Assembly (NCBI RefSeq): GCF_001514195.1
Contig: NZ_KQ948736.1
Coordinates: 1-64,000 of the forward strand
From: Streptomyces griseorubiginosus
GTDB taxonomy: Bacteria; Actinomycetota; Actinomycetes; Streptomycetales; Streptomycetaceae
Length of the DNA stretch: 64,000 nt
Direction of reading: 5' to 3'
Position 1 is the stretch's first letter; each line of letters starts with the position of its first letter. The translations under genes and the position numbers were made by a program. Of the stretch, positions 39,807-47,473 are shown one piece after another. The notes under the pieces were generated by a model, which made no database searches, was not told the origin of the DNA, and worked only from the letters and a program-made list of their open reading frames with translations.

Positions 39807-40765
39807 GTCCGTTCCTTCTGACCCGCACCCTGCCCGAGGACGCCACCGAGGCCGCCCTGCGCGCCGACGTCCTCAAGGGCCTGTCGCACACGCCCAAGAC
39901 CCTGCCGCCGAAGTGGTTCTACGACGCCCACGGCAGTGAACTCTTCGAGCAGATCACCGAGTTGCCCGAGTACTACCCGACCCGCGCCGAACGGGAGATC
40001 CTCGTCGCGCGGTCCGGTGAGATCGCCGCGGCGACCGGTGCCCGCACCCTGGTCGAGCTGGGCTCGGGCTCCTCGGAGAAGACCCGGTTTCTGCTCGACG
40101 CACTGACCGGGCTGCACACGTACGTCCCGGTCGACGTCAGCGAGAGCGCGCTCACCCAGGCCGGGCACGCGCTCATCGCCCAGCGGCCCGAGCTGAGCGT
40201 GCACGCGCTGATCGCCGACTTCACGGCCGGTCTGAGCCTGCCGGACACGCCGGGCCCGCGTCTGCTGGCCTTCCTCGGCGGCACGATCGGCAATCTGCTG
40301 CCGGCCGAGCGCGCCGCGTTCCTGTCCTCGGTGCGCGCCCTGCTCGCGCCGGGCGACGCGCTGCTGCTCGGCACGGACCTGGTCAAGGACGAGGACGTGC
40401 TGGTCAGGGCGTACGACGACGCGGCCGGGGTGACGGCCGCGTTCAACAAGAACGTCCTGACGGTCGTCAACCGCGAACTGGACGCCGACTTCGATCCCGG
40501 CGCCTTCGACCACGTGGCCCTGTGGGACGCGGAGAACGAGTGGATCGAGATGCGGCTGCGGTCGCGCACGGACCAGACCGTGAAGGTGCCCGCGCTCGAC
40601 CTGGCCGTGGACTTCGCGGCGGGCGAGGAGCTGCACACCGAGATCTCGGCGAAGTTCCGCAAGGACGGCGTCCGGGAGGAACTCTCCGCCGCCGGGCTTG
40701 AGTTGGCGCACTGGTGGACGGACGGCGAGGGCCGGTTCGCGCTGTCGCTGAGCGTGGTGCGGTAG
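39803..40765 (+). CDS. egtD: L-histidine N-alpha-methyltransferase EgtD
   Basis: A 320-residue SAM-dependent enzyme that trimethylates histidine to hercynine, the first committed step of ergothioneine synthesis (321 residues is usual). Diagnostic segments: TLPPKWFYDAHGSELFEQIT, LPEYYPTRAEREIL, TLVELGSGSSEKTRFLLDAL (SAM loop), VPVDVSESALTQAG, LLAFLGGTIGNLLPAERAAF and AAFNKNVLTVVNRELDADFD. The GTG at 39803 lies inside the egtC stop (GTGA) behind AAGGAG. Last gene of the operon; a strong hairpin follows 14 bp after the stop. The cluster has no egtE, as usual in Streptomyces. Confidence 0.95.
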   Translation: MSPFLLTRTLPEDATEAALRADVLKGLSHTPKTLPPKWFYDAHGSELFEQITELPEYYPTRAEREILVARSGEIAAATGARTLVELGSGSSEKTRFLLDALTGLHTYVPVDVSESALTQAGHALIAQRPELSVHALIADFTAGLSLPDTPGPRLLAFLGGTIGNLLPAERAAFLSSVRALLAPGDALLLGTDLVKDEDVLVRAYDDAAGVTAAFNKNVLTVVNRELDADFDPGAFDHVALWDAENEWIEMRLRSRTDQTVKVPALDLAVDFAAGEELHTEISAKFRKDGVREELSAAGLELAHWWTDGEGRFALSLSVVR

Positions 40766-40779
40766 CGGTAGCGGCAGGT

Positions 40780-40809
40780 GACGAAGGGGGCCCTCGGGTC
40801 CCCTTCGTC
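40780..40809. terminator. Hairpin terminator after egtD
   Basis: GACGAAGGGG (40780-40789) pairs perfectly with CCCCTTCGTC (40800-40809) across a 10-nt loop. It lies between the convergent egt operon and the C-S lyase gene, so probably ends transcription from both. Confidence 0.8.
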
Positions 40810-40838
40810 GGTCGAAGGCCCGCTCGCCGTTCTCCTCG

Positions 40839-42023
40839 TCAGCCGAGGGCGCTGGCCATCCTGCGGACCGCCTCGGTGATCAGCTCGGGAGAGGTCGCCA
40901 GGTTCAGCCGGACGAACCCCTCGCCCCCGGTGCCGAACGGGATGCCGGAGTTCAGGGCGACCCGGCCGCGCTCCAGGAAGACCTCGGCGGGATCGCCGCC
41001 GAGGCCGAGTGCGCGGCAGTCCAGCCAGGCGAGGTACGTCGCCTGGCCCGGCGTGTAGCGCACCGCGGGCAGGTGCTCGGCGAGGAGGCCGGCCAGGAGC
41101 CGGCGGTTGTCGTCGAGGCCGCGGAGCAGGGCGTCGAGCCAGGCGCCGCCCTCCAGGAGTGCGGCGGTGTGGGCGAGGACTCCGACGTGGCTGGGTCCGT
41201 GCCCGACCTCCTCGGGCAGGCGGGCGAGGTCGTCGGCCGCCTCGGGCCCGGCGACGGCCACGGCGGCCTTGAGCCCGGCCAGGTTCCACGCCTTGGAGGC
41301 CGACAGCAGCGACAGCCCGTTCTCCGCGCCCGGTACGGAGAGGTAGGGCACGAAGTTCGCGCCGGGCGCCGTGAGCGGGGCGTGGATCTCGTCGACGACG
41401 ACCCGAATGCCGTACGTCCGTGCCAGCGCCGCCACGGCGGCCAGCTCGTCGGCGGTGTGCACGGCACCGGTGGGGTTCTGGGGGCTGCACAGCAGGTATG
41501 CGGGCCGTCCCGCGCCCGCGCTCAGCCGTCCGAAGGTGTCCTCCAGGACGCCGAGGTCGAGTCGGCCGTCCGCGCCGAGCGGAGCCTCGACGACCTTGCG
41601 TCCCATGTTCTCGACGAACGGGAAGAAGGGCGGGTACACGGGCGAGTTGACGACCACCGGGTCACCCGGTCCCGAGACCAGCTTGAGCATCTCGACGATG
41701 CCCATCATCACGTCGGGCACGATCGCCGTACGCTCCACGGCAAGCCCCTCCCAGGCCCACCGCTCGGCGGCGAAGGCGGCCAGCGCCTCGGCGTACGCCG
41801 TCCCGGCCGGATACCCGGTGTCCCCCAGCTCCATCGCCTCCCGGACGGCCCGCACGACCGGTTCGGCCAGCGGCACGTCCATCTCGGCGACCCACAGCGG
41901 CAGCACGTCCTCGGGGTAGGTCCGCCATTTCATGCTCGTACGCCGTCGGAGCCGCTCCAGGGAGAGCGCCCGCAGCGGGTTCGGGGTGTCGGGGGCTGGG
42001 ATGTCGTGCGGCATACCGTCCAT
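40839..42023 (-). CDS. MalY/PatB-family PLP-dependent C-S lyase
   Basis: A 394-residue fold-type I aminotransferase-like protein. The MalY/PatB branch is indicated by [20 protein letters not shown] at the N-terminus, [40 protein letters not shown] (Asn of the PLP pocket), [14 protein letters not shown] (Asp to the pyridine N) and [15 protein letters not shown] (Schiff-base Lys). Such enzymes cleave cystathionine, cysteine conjugates or sulfoxides. Convergent with egtABCD and 73 bp from egtD's end; it could do the EgtE C-S cleavage that the cluster lacks, but this is inference. Start ATG 42023 follows TACCGT by 6 nt (leaderless). Confidence 0.88.
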   Translation of the reverse strand: MDGMPHDIPAPDTPNPLRALSLERLRRRTSMKWRTYPEDVLPLWVAEMDVPLAEPVVRAVREAMELGDTGYPAGTAYAEALAAFAAERWAWEGLAVERTAIVPDVMMGIVEMLKLVSGPGDPVVVNSPVYPPFFPFVENMGRKVVEAPLGADGRLDLGVLEDTFGRLSAGAGRPAYLLCSPQNPTGAVHTADELAAVAALARTYGIRVVVDEIHAPLTAPGANFVPYLSVPGAENGLSLLSASKAWNLAGLKAAVAVAGPEAADDLARLPEEVGHGPSHVGVLAHTAALLEGGAWLDALLRGLDDNRRLLAGLLAEHLPAVRYTPGQATYLAWLDCRALGLGGDPAEVFLERGRVALNSGIPFGTGGEGFVRLNLATSPELITEAVRRMASALG

Positions 42024-42129
42024 GAACCCACGGTAGGCGCCGACCCGGTGGCCCGTTCGTGGCGCGGGCCGACTGCACTCACCCGGGGGCGCGGGGAACT
42101 GCGCGACAAGCCACTACGCACCCGCACCC

Positions 42130-42193
42130 GCCCGACGACCGAACCCGGTACCCGGACAGGCGCCCGACGACCGAACCCGGTACCCGGACAGGC
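42130..42193. repeat. Two perfect 32-bp direct repeats, head to tail
   Basis: Positions 42130-42161 are repeated exactly at 42162-42193, and the next six bases begin a third copy. The unit contains CCGAACCCGGTACCCGGACA. The pair lies in the 271-bp gap between the C-S lyase gene start and the dodecin gene. Confidence 0.9.
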
Positions 42194-42294
42194 GCCCGGC
42201 CCAAGCCCAGCGCAGCGGACTCGCGTTACCGCGCGGGCTGGGGCACGGTGGAGTGACGCGTGACGCCGCTGTCACGGCGGAGAGGAGCATCCGT

Positions 42295-42510
42295 ATGTCG
42301 AACCACACCTACCGGGTCACCGAGATCGTGGGCACCTCGCCCGACGGGGTGGACCAGGCGATCCGCAACGGCATCAGCCGCGCCTCGCAGACCTTGCGCA
42401 ACCTGGACTGGTTCGAGGTGACCCAGGTGCGGGGGCAGATCGAGGACGGACAGGTCCAGCACTGGCAGGTCGGCCTCAAGGTCGGTTTCCGCCTCGAGGA
42501 ATCCGACTGA
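42295..42510 (+). CDS. Dodecin (flavin-binding dodecamer)
   Basis: A 71-residue dodecin: YRVTEIVGTSPDGVDQAIRN, GISRASQTLRNLDWFEVTQV (with the flavin-stacking Trp39) and VGLKVGFRLEE. Dodecins assemble into hollow dodecamers that bind FMN, FAD or riboflavin (or CoA) and act as flavin buffers. The ATG at 42295 follows GAGAGGAGCATC; upstream in-frame starts lack a ribosome site. It is monocistronic, convergent with the HAD phosphatase gene 6 bp away. Confidence 0.93.
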   Translation: MSNHTYRVTEIVGTSPDGVDQAIRNGISRASQTLRNLDWFEVTQVRGQIEDGQVQHWQVGLKVGFRLEESD

Positions 42511-42516
42511 CGGCGC

Positions 42517-43008
42517 TCAGGTCCGCCCCTCCCGCTCCTGCGCCGTCTTCAGCGCCGCGGAAGGGGCGGTCCAGCGTGCCCGTACGACGGAGAACCCGGC
42601 CCGTTCCGCGTCCGCGCAGACCAGTTCGTCGTCGTCCACCAGGACCCGGATGTCACGGGTGCGCGCGAGCCGCTTTAGGATCTCCAGCTTGGTGAGCCGG
42701 GCGGGCCGCCGGTCGTCGTTGCGCCGCATGTGCACCCGCCCCTCGGGCAGCCCCTGCGCGGCGAGCCAGGCGAGCGTGTCGCGGCGGCAGCGCTCGGGCC
42801 GGCCGGTGAGGTAGACGATCTCGCACTCCTCTGCGCTGGCCAGCACCAGCGCGATGCCCTCCGGGATCGGCGGGTCCTCGGGGGCGGCAGCGAAGAAGGC
42901 GTCCCAGTCGCGCGGCTTGCGCTCCAGGAACCGCTGCCGGTGGGCGGTGTCGGCCAGGGTGTTGTCGAGGTCGAACACGGCGACGGGGCGCTTGTCACTG
43001 TCGGTCAC
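42517..43008 (-). CDS. HAD-superfamily phosphatase resembling the polynucleotide kinase 3'-phosphatase domain
   Basis: A 163-residue HAD protein: motif I AVFDLDNTLADTAHRQRFLE (DxD nucleophile), motif II IVYLTGRPERCRRDTLAWLA, and the acidic motif IRVLVDDDELVCADAERAGF. The stretch after motif I, RKPRDWDAFFAAAPEDPP, is the pattern seen in T4 polynucleotide kinase-type phosphatase domains, so an end-healing or nucleotide phosphatase role is plausible. The start GTG at 43008 has no ribosome site but lies 7 nt behind TAGGGT (43016-43021), hence leaderless. No kinase domain or ligase partner adjoins. Confidence 0.82.
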   Translation of the reverse strand: MTDSDKRPVAVFDLDNTLADTAHRQRFLERKPRDWDAFFAAAPEDPPIPEGIALVLASAEECEIVYLTGRPERCRRDTLAWLAAQGLPEGRVHMRRNDDRRPARLTKLEILKRLARTRDIRVLVDDDELVCADAERAGFSVVRARWTAPSAALKTAQEREGRT

Positions 43009-43234
43009 GGACTCAACCCTAGCCCCGGCCGCCTGCGCGCTCCCGGGGCACGCGCCGCGCGGCACCCGCCCCCGTGCGCGACCCCGGTCGTACCCGGAGG
43101 TCCGCCTCGGGGCGCAGAAGGCGAGTGACCTCCCGTCCGGAGACGGACCTCCGATGCCGCCTCTGGCGTGATGTGGCAGGGGCGTCGCACCGGGAGAGTG
43201 GGAGCCGTCCGAGCAACCCACCGAGAGGACGGGC

Positions 43235-43774
43235 ATGAACCGCCGTACAAGGACTGCCGTGTTGGGTGCCGCACTCCTGCTCACCGCCGCGTTGGCGGGA
43301 TCGACCGCCGCCTCCGCCTCCGGTGACCACCGGCGGGAGGCCGCCGCCCTCACCGGCACCGCGAAGCTGTCCCGGTCGACCGCCGAGGACATCACGTTCT
43401 CCTTCGACGCCCACCTGGCGGCGAAGGACGTCGACAACCCGCTCAAGGCCACGGGCACCTTCCGGTGGAGTCACTACCTCCACGGTGACGGCGCCTGGGC
43501 GAAGGCGAAGGTCGACTGCCTCCTGACCGGCGGCGAGGTGGCCGTGGTCTCGGGCGTCATCACCGAGTCGGACCTGCCCGGCGCCAAGGGCAAGCGGGTC
43601 GGCGTCACCGTCCACGACCTCGGCCGCCACGACCGGCTCGGCTACAGCTGGGCTTCGACGGGCTCACCGGTGGAGACGAACGGCCTTCCCAGGTGCGTGA
43701 GTTCGGCGCCGTTCGAGAAGGTCAAGAAGGGCACGGGCGACTACCGGGTCCTGCCCTGGCAGCCGGAGTTCTAG
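43235..43774 (+). CDS. Secreted protein of unknown function
   Basis: A 179-residue precursor with a Sec signal peptide (TRTAVLGAALLLTAALAGST, cleavage around ASASG). The mature part is predicted beta-rich: AALTGTAKLSRSTAEDITFS, FRWSHYLHGDGAWAKAKVDC and GKRVGVTVHDLGRHDRLGYS. Two cysteines may form one disulfide. I do not recognise a named family with confidence, although similar secreted proteins of about this size are frequent in Streptomyces. The ATG at 43235 follows GAGAGGACGG. Monocistronic; divergent from the HAD gene. Confidence 0.75.
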   Translation: MNRRTRTAVLGAALLLTAALAGSTAASASGDHRREAAALTGTAKLSRSTAEDITFSFDAHLAAKDVDNPLKATGTFRWSHYLHGDGAWAKAKVDCLLTGGEVAVVSGVITESDLPGAKGKRVGVTVHDLGRHDRLGYSWASTGSPVETNGLPRCVSSAPFEKVKKGTGDYRVLPWQPEF

Positions 43775-43821
43775 GCACCCCGCCCGCACCCCGTGATCGG
43801 TGCAGGCCGCATGCTTCTCCC

Positions 43822-44232
43822 ATGTCCTCGACGCCCCGTACGTTCCTGACCGGCTCCGCCCCCTGCACACTCGTGGTGTGCCGCGGCTGCTGCTGCGGGG
43901 ACGCCCGCAAGAACCCCGGCACCGACCACGCCTGGCAGCTGGAGCTGTTGCGGGCCGGGGCCGCCGAGCACGGCTTCCAGGTCCGGACGACGGACTGCCT
44001 GGGCCCCTGCGACCAGTCGAACGTCATCGTCGTACGGCCCTCCGCCGCAGGGCGCCGGGCGGGTGCCAAGGCCGCGTGGATCGGGTTCGTGACGGACGAC
44101 GAGGCCACCGAGGAGGTCGTGCGGTGGGCCGCGGCGGGCGGCCCCGGGGTCGCCGAGCCGCCGCTGACGCTGGAGCTCCAGTTCATCGAACCGCCCCGGG
44201 AGGCGAGGGTCCGGTCCCGGCGCCGCCGCTGA
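43822..44232 (+). CDS. (2Fe-2S) ferredoxin-like domain protein
   Basis: A 136-residue protein with a thioredoxin-like [2Fe-2S] ferredoxin pattern: CTLVVCRGCCCGDARKNPG near the N-terminus (Cys15, 20, 23-25) and TTDCLGPCDQSNVIVVRPSA in the middle, the second cysteine pair of this family. The C-terminus is Arg-rich. Possible electron carrier or metal-handling protein. It precedes the Zur-box/rpmF/CobW zinc module by 26 bp to the palindrome; whether it belongs to that regulon is unclear, since the Zur-like site is behind it. The ATG at 43822 lacks a ribosome site; CATGCT 6 nt upstream could be a weak leaderless -10. Confidence 0.78.
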   Translation: MSSTPRTFLTGSAPCTLVVCRGCCCGDARKNPGTDHAWQLELLRAGAAEHGFQVRTTDCLGPCDQSNVIVVRPSAAGRRAGAKAAWIGFVTDDEATEEVVRWAAAGGPGVAEPPLTLELQFIEPPREARVRSRRRR

Positions 44233-44257
44233 AAGCCAAGGCGCTGTGCGGCCCAAC

Positions 44258-44278
44258 TGTTAATGGGATCCATTTTCA
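44258..44278. promoter_or_regulatory. Zur-box-like palindrome upstream of rpmF/CobW genes
   Basis: The 21-bp element reads TGTTAATGG, then GAT, then CCATTTTCA, an imperfect palindrome of the actinobacterial Zur type (T-G-A-A-A-A-T/N-A-T-T-T-T-C-A). It is centred about 56 bp upstream of the L32 start, and TAGCGT at 44281-44286 provides a -10 just behind it. Zinc-loaded Zur binding here would block the promoter. Both downstream genes are classic Zur targets. Confidence 0.72.
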
Positions 44279-44323
44279 TGTAGCGTCCTCGGTGCTCACC
44301 CCGGCACCGAGGAGGATCCCGTC

Positions 44324-44494
44324 ATGGCCGTACCCAAGCGGAAGATGTCCCGCAGCAACACCCGCCACCGCCGCTCGCAGTGGAAGGCCACCACCGCCCA
44401 GCTGGCGCCCGTCACCGTCGACGGGGTCACCCATCTCGTCCCGCAGAACCTGGTCAGGGCGTACGAGCGCGGCCTGCTGCGCCCCGAGGGCTGA
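44324..44494 (+). CDS. rpmF: Ribosomal protein L32, Cys-free (zinc-independent) paralogue
   Basis: A 56-residue protein: [54 protein letters not shown]. The conserved L32 start ([17 protein letters not shown]) is unmistakable. None of the four zinc-ribbon cysteines of the usual L32 is present, so this is the zinc-independent alternative that replaces the zinc-containing form in zinc shortage and releases zinc from ribosomes. The ATG at 44324 follows GAGGAGGATCC. Placed 45 bp after a Zur-like palindrome and 6 bp before a CobW-type GTPase gene, it makes a two-gene zinc-starvation operon. Confidence 0.93.
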   Translation: MAVPKRKMSRSNTRHRRSQWKATTAQLAPVTVDGVTHLVPQNLVRAYERGLLRPEG

Positions 44495-44500
44495 GACCTC

Positions 44501-45706
44501 GTGCCGTACGACCGCCTCCTGCCCGTCACCGTCCTGTCCGGCTTCCTCGGAGCGGGCAAGACGACGCTCCTCAACCACGTCCTCGCCAACCGCGAGGGGC
44601 TCAGGGTCGCCGTCATCGTCAACGACATGAGCGAGGTCAACATCGACGCGGCGCTGGTGCGCGGCGGCGAGGCCGCCCTCTCGCGGACCGAGGAACGTCT
44701 GGTCGAGATGACCAACGGCTGCATCTGCTGCACCCTGCGCGACGATCTCCTCGAAGAGGTCGACCGACTGGCCCGCGAGGGCCGTTTCGACCATCTGCTC
44801 ATCGAGAGCTCCGGCATCTCGGAACCCATGCCGGTGGCCGCGACCTTCGCCTTCGCCCGCGACGACGGCGCCACCCTCGGGGACGTGGCCCGGCTCGACA
44901 CCATGGTCACGGTCGTGGACGCGGCCAACTTCCTGCCCGAGCTGGAGCGGGGCGACGAACTCGCCGAGCGCGGCCTCGCCCCCTTCGAGGACGACGAACG
45001 CACGGTCAGCGATCTCCTCGTCGACCAGATCGAGTTCGCGGACGTCCTGGTCCTCAACAAGCTCGACCTGGTCGACGCGACCGAGGCCGCCCGGCTGCGC
45101 GCGGCTCTGCTACGGCTCAACCCGGCCGCCCGGATCGTCGAGGCCGAGCACGCCCGCGTCGACCTGCGACAGGTCCTCGGCACCGGCCTGTTCGACCTGG
45201 AGCGCGCCCAGCAGGCACCGGGCTGGGTCCAGGAGCTCAACGGCGAGCACATCCCCGAGACCGAGGAGTACGGCGTCTCCTCGACCGTGTTCCGCTCCGA
45301 ACTCCCCTTCCATCCGGGCCGGTTGTGGGACTTCGTCACCGAGGGCCTGGACAGCGGGGCGTACGGGCGGATCCTGCGCTCGAAGGGCTTCTTCACGCTG
45401 GCCAGCCGCCCGCGGGTGACGGGCCTGTGGTCACAGGCGGGTGCGGTGGCCCGCTTCGAGCCGTCCGCGGCCCGGGACGCCGAGGCGCCCTACGCCCAGG
45501 AACTCGTCTTCATCGGCACGCAGTTGGAACCGGGGGCGCTGCACGCGGCGCTCGCCGACTGCCTCATGGCCCCGGACGAACGCCACCCGCGCGTGGACCC
45601 CTTCCCCGCCTGGGAGACGTACGGCGTCGACGGCACCTGCGACCACGAGACCGCCGAAGCGCACGCTCAGACCGTCGAAGCGCAGGCTCACGCCGCCGTG
45701 GCGTAG
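44501..45706 (+). CDS. CobW/COG0523-family metal-chaperone GTPase
   Basis: A 401-residue G3E P-loop GTPase: Walker A in [20 protein letters not shown], metal-binding CxCC in [20 protein letters not shown] (Cys74, 76, 77), Walker B/switch [12 protein letters not shown], and base-specificity [12 protein letters not shown]. The C-terminal CobW_C domain runs from about residue 260 and ends with His/Glu-rich [23 protein letters not shown]0523 proteins deliver zinc to client enzymes under shortage. It is 6 bp downstream of rpmF and shares its Zur-like promoter. Its last 19 bp overlap the convergent nucleotidyltransferase gene. GTG start. Confidence 0.92.
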   Translation: MPYDRLLPVTVLSGFLGAGKTTLLNHVLANREGLRVAVIVNDMSEVNIDAALVRGGEAALSRTEERLVEMTNGCICCTLRDDLLEEVDRLAREGRFDHLLIESSGISEPMPVAATFAFARDDGATLGDVARLDTMVTVVDAANFLPELERGDELAERGLAPFEDDERTVSDLLVDQIEFADVLVLNKLDLVDATEAARLRAALLRLNPAARIVEAEHARVDLRQVLGTGLFDLERAQQAPGWVQELNGEHIPETEEYGVSSTVFRSELPFHPGRLWDFVTEGLDSGAYGRILRSKGFFTLASRPRVTGLWSQAGAVARFEPSAARDAEAPYAQELVFIGTQLEPGALHAALADCLMAPDERHPRVDPFPAWETYGVDGTCDHETAEAHAQTVEAQAHAAVA

Positions 45707-46359
45707 AACTCCGCGCGCACGCGCAGCAGCCATGCCTCGACCGGCGCCTCGTCGGGCCGGTCGGGCAGCGCGCTGCGGCTCTCGGCGAAGGCGCTCTCGT
45801 AGCGGGCGAGCAGCGACCGCGCGCAGGAGGGGTCGGCGGCGACGGAGTCCCCGAAGCGGTGGTACTCCTCGGGGTCCTCGACGCGCACGGTGAGCTGTCC
45901 GGTGGTGTACAGCTCCAGGCCCTGGTGGCACAGCCGTTTCAGGTGCCGGGCGTGCTTGGCGGTGCGGTGGTCGCCCGCGCGGCTCTCCAGCTTCCTGAAC
46001 TGCTGGGCGGCGTACCCGAGATAAGCGTCCTTGACCCGCGGCGCGCTCAGGAACGCCCCGCGGATGCCGATGAGTTCGTCACCGAGCGGGGTGCGCACCT
46101 CGTACAGCTCGCCGGGCAGCCACACCAGCTCCATCACGGTCGGGTTGCCGCCGAGGGCGAGCCGGCACCACTTGGCCGCCTCGTGCAGGGTGCGGTCCGG
46201 GGACGTGGTGACATGGGACTCCCTCGGCGTGTGCAGGCCGAGCAGGGACTCGGTGGGCGCGGCGAACATGCCGAGCCGGTCCGTGTCGGAGCCCTCGCGG
46301 GCGAGTCCGTACGCGGTCGAGCCGACGATTCCGGAGAGCAGGATGTTCTGGACGGTCAC
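45688..46359 (-). CDS. RlaP-like nucleotidyltransferase (DNA polymerase beta superfamily)
   Basis: A 223-residue minimal nucleotidyltransferase: [20 protein letters not shown], with the GS..D-x-D pattern of the polymerase-beta catalytic core, and [13 protein letters not shown] and [20 protein letters not shown] behind it. The layout resembles PF10127/RlaP, proposed in RNA repair. The C-terminal half is helical ([20 protein letters not shown]). The GTG at 46359 has no ribosome site but lies 6 nt behind CACAAT (46366-46371), a near-consensus -10, so probably leaderless. Its 3' end overlaps the convergent CobW-type gene by 19 bp. No RNA ligase neighbours; physiological substrate unknown. Confidence 0.82.
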   Translation of the reverse strand: MTVQNILLSGIVGSTAYGLAREGSDTDRLGMFAAPTESLLGLHTPRESHVTTSPDRTLHEAAKWCRLALGGNPTVMELVWLPGELYEVRTPLGDELIGIRGAFLSAPRVKDAYLGYAAQQFRKLESRAGDHRTAKHARHLKRLCHQGLELYTTGQLTVRVEDPEEYHRFGDSVAADPSCARSLLARYESAFAESRSALPDRPDEAPVEAWLLRVRAEFYATAA

Positions 46360-46464
46360 CCGGCCATTGTGCTGACCTGCGCGGATGCGGGTCACCCGGT
46401 TTTCCGTCGGGCCGGGGCCGGACCGGGCCGGGAATGCGCGGCTCCGCCACGTGTTGAACCTGGT

Positions 46465-47463
46465 GTGAGTTCCCTGATCGCCGCCACCCGCTTCTCCGTC
46501 CTCGACCGCTCCCGCACCCGCGAGGGCGGCACGAACGCGCAGGCGCTCCAGGACACCGTGCGGCTGGCGCGGGAGCTGGAGGGACTCGGCTACCACCGGT
46601 TCTGGGTGTCGGAGCACCACGGCGTACCGGGCGTGGCGGGCTCCGCGCCGACGGTTCTCGCGGCCGCAGTGGCCTCGGCCACCGGCTCGATCCGGGTCGG
46701 CACCGGCGGGGTGATGCTGCCGAACCACCAACCCCTGGTCGTCGCCGAGCAGTTCGGGGTGCTGGAGTCGCTCTTCCCCGGCCGGATCGACATGGGCCTG
46801 GGCCGCTCGGTCGGCTTCACCGACGGCGTGCGCAAGGCGCTGGGCCGCGGCAAGGACGACGCCGACGACTTCGCCGTACAGCTCCAGGAGCTGCTGGGCT
46901 GGTTCCGCGGCACCTCGCCGACGGGAGTACGGGCCCGGCCCGCGGAGGGCCTGACCGTGCCGCCCTTCGTGCTGGCCATGGGCGAGGGCGCCGACATCGC
47001 GGCCCGCGCGGGCCTGCCGATGGTCATCGGCGACCTGAGGAACCGCGAGAGGATGCAGCGCGGCATCGACCACTACCGGACCCACTTCCGCCCCTCCCTC
47101 TGGGCGCGGGAGCCGTACGTCGTCATCTCCGGCACGATCGCGGTCGCCGCCACCGAGGAGGAGGCACGGCGGCTGCTGAGCCCGGAGGCGTGGTCGATGG
47201 CGTACTCCCGCACCCACGGCACCTTCCCGCCCCTGCCGCCCGCCGAGCGCGTCGAGAGCCTCACGATGACGGCGAAGCAGCGCGGCTTCTACGAGTCGGG
47301 ACTCGCGGGCCACATCGCGGGCACCGAGGACCATGTCGCCCACGAACTGGAGACTGTGCTGAAGGAGACGGGCGCGCAGGAGGTCCTGGTCACGACCAGC
47401 ACGTACGACCGCGCGGCCCTGCTGGACTCCTACCGAAGGCTGGCGTCGATCACCTCCGGTTAG
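46465..47463 (+). CDS. LLM-class (luciferase-like) flavin-dependent monooxygenase
   Basis: A 332-residue bacterial luciferase-like TIM-barrel oxidoreductase: ARELEGLGYHRFWVSEHHGV, SIRVGTGGVMLPNHQPLVVA, EQFGVLESLFPGRIDMGLGR, then YVVISGTIAVAATEEEARRL and QEVLVTTSTYDRAALLDSYR. FMN(H2)-dependent oxygenation of a small organic substrate is expected; the group is broad, so no substrate is given. The GTG at 46465 is the start nearest the conserved N-terminus. It ends at a TAG (47461) that also forms the -10 of the following UvrA-like gene, a sign of compact organisation. Confidence 0.9.
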   Translation: MSSLIAATRFSVLDRSRTREGGTNAQALQDTVRLARELEGLGYHRFWVSEHHGVPGVAGSAPTVLAAAVASATGSIRVGTGGVMLPNHQPLVVAEQFGVLESLFPGRIDMGLGRSVGFTDGVRKALGRGKDDADDFAVQLQELLGWFRGTSPTGVRARPAEGLTVPPFVLAMGEGADIAARAGLPMVIGDLRNRERMQRGIDHYRTHFRPSLWAREPYVVISGTIAVAATEEEARRLLSPEAWSMAYSRTHGTFPPLPPAERVESLTMTAKQRGFYESGLAGHIAGTEDHVAHELETVLKETGAQEVLVTTSTYDRAALLDSYRRLASITSG

Positions 47464-47473
47464 AGTCGTTCTC

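Noticed and set aside
42130..42193. 32-bp repeats considered as a minimal CRISPR
   Set aside because: The copies abut with no spacer and no cas gene is nearby.
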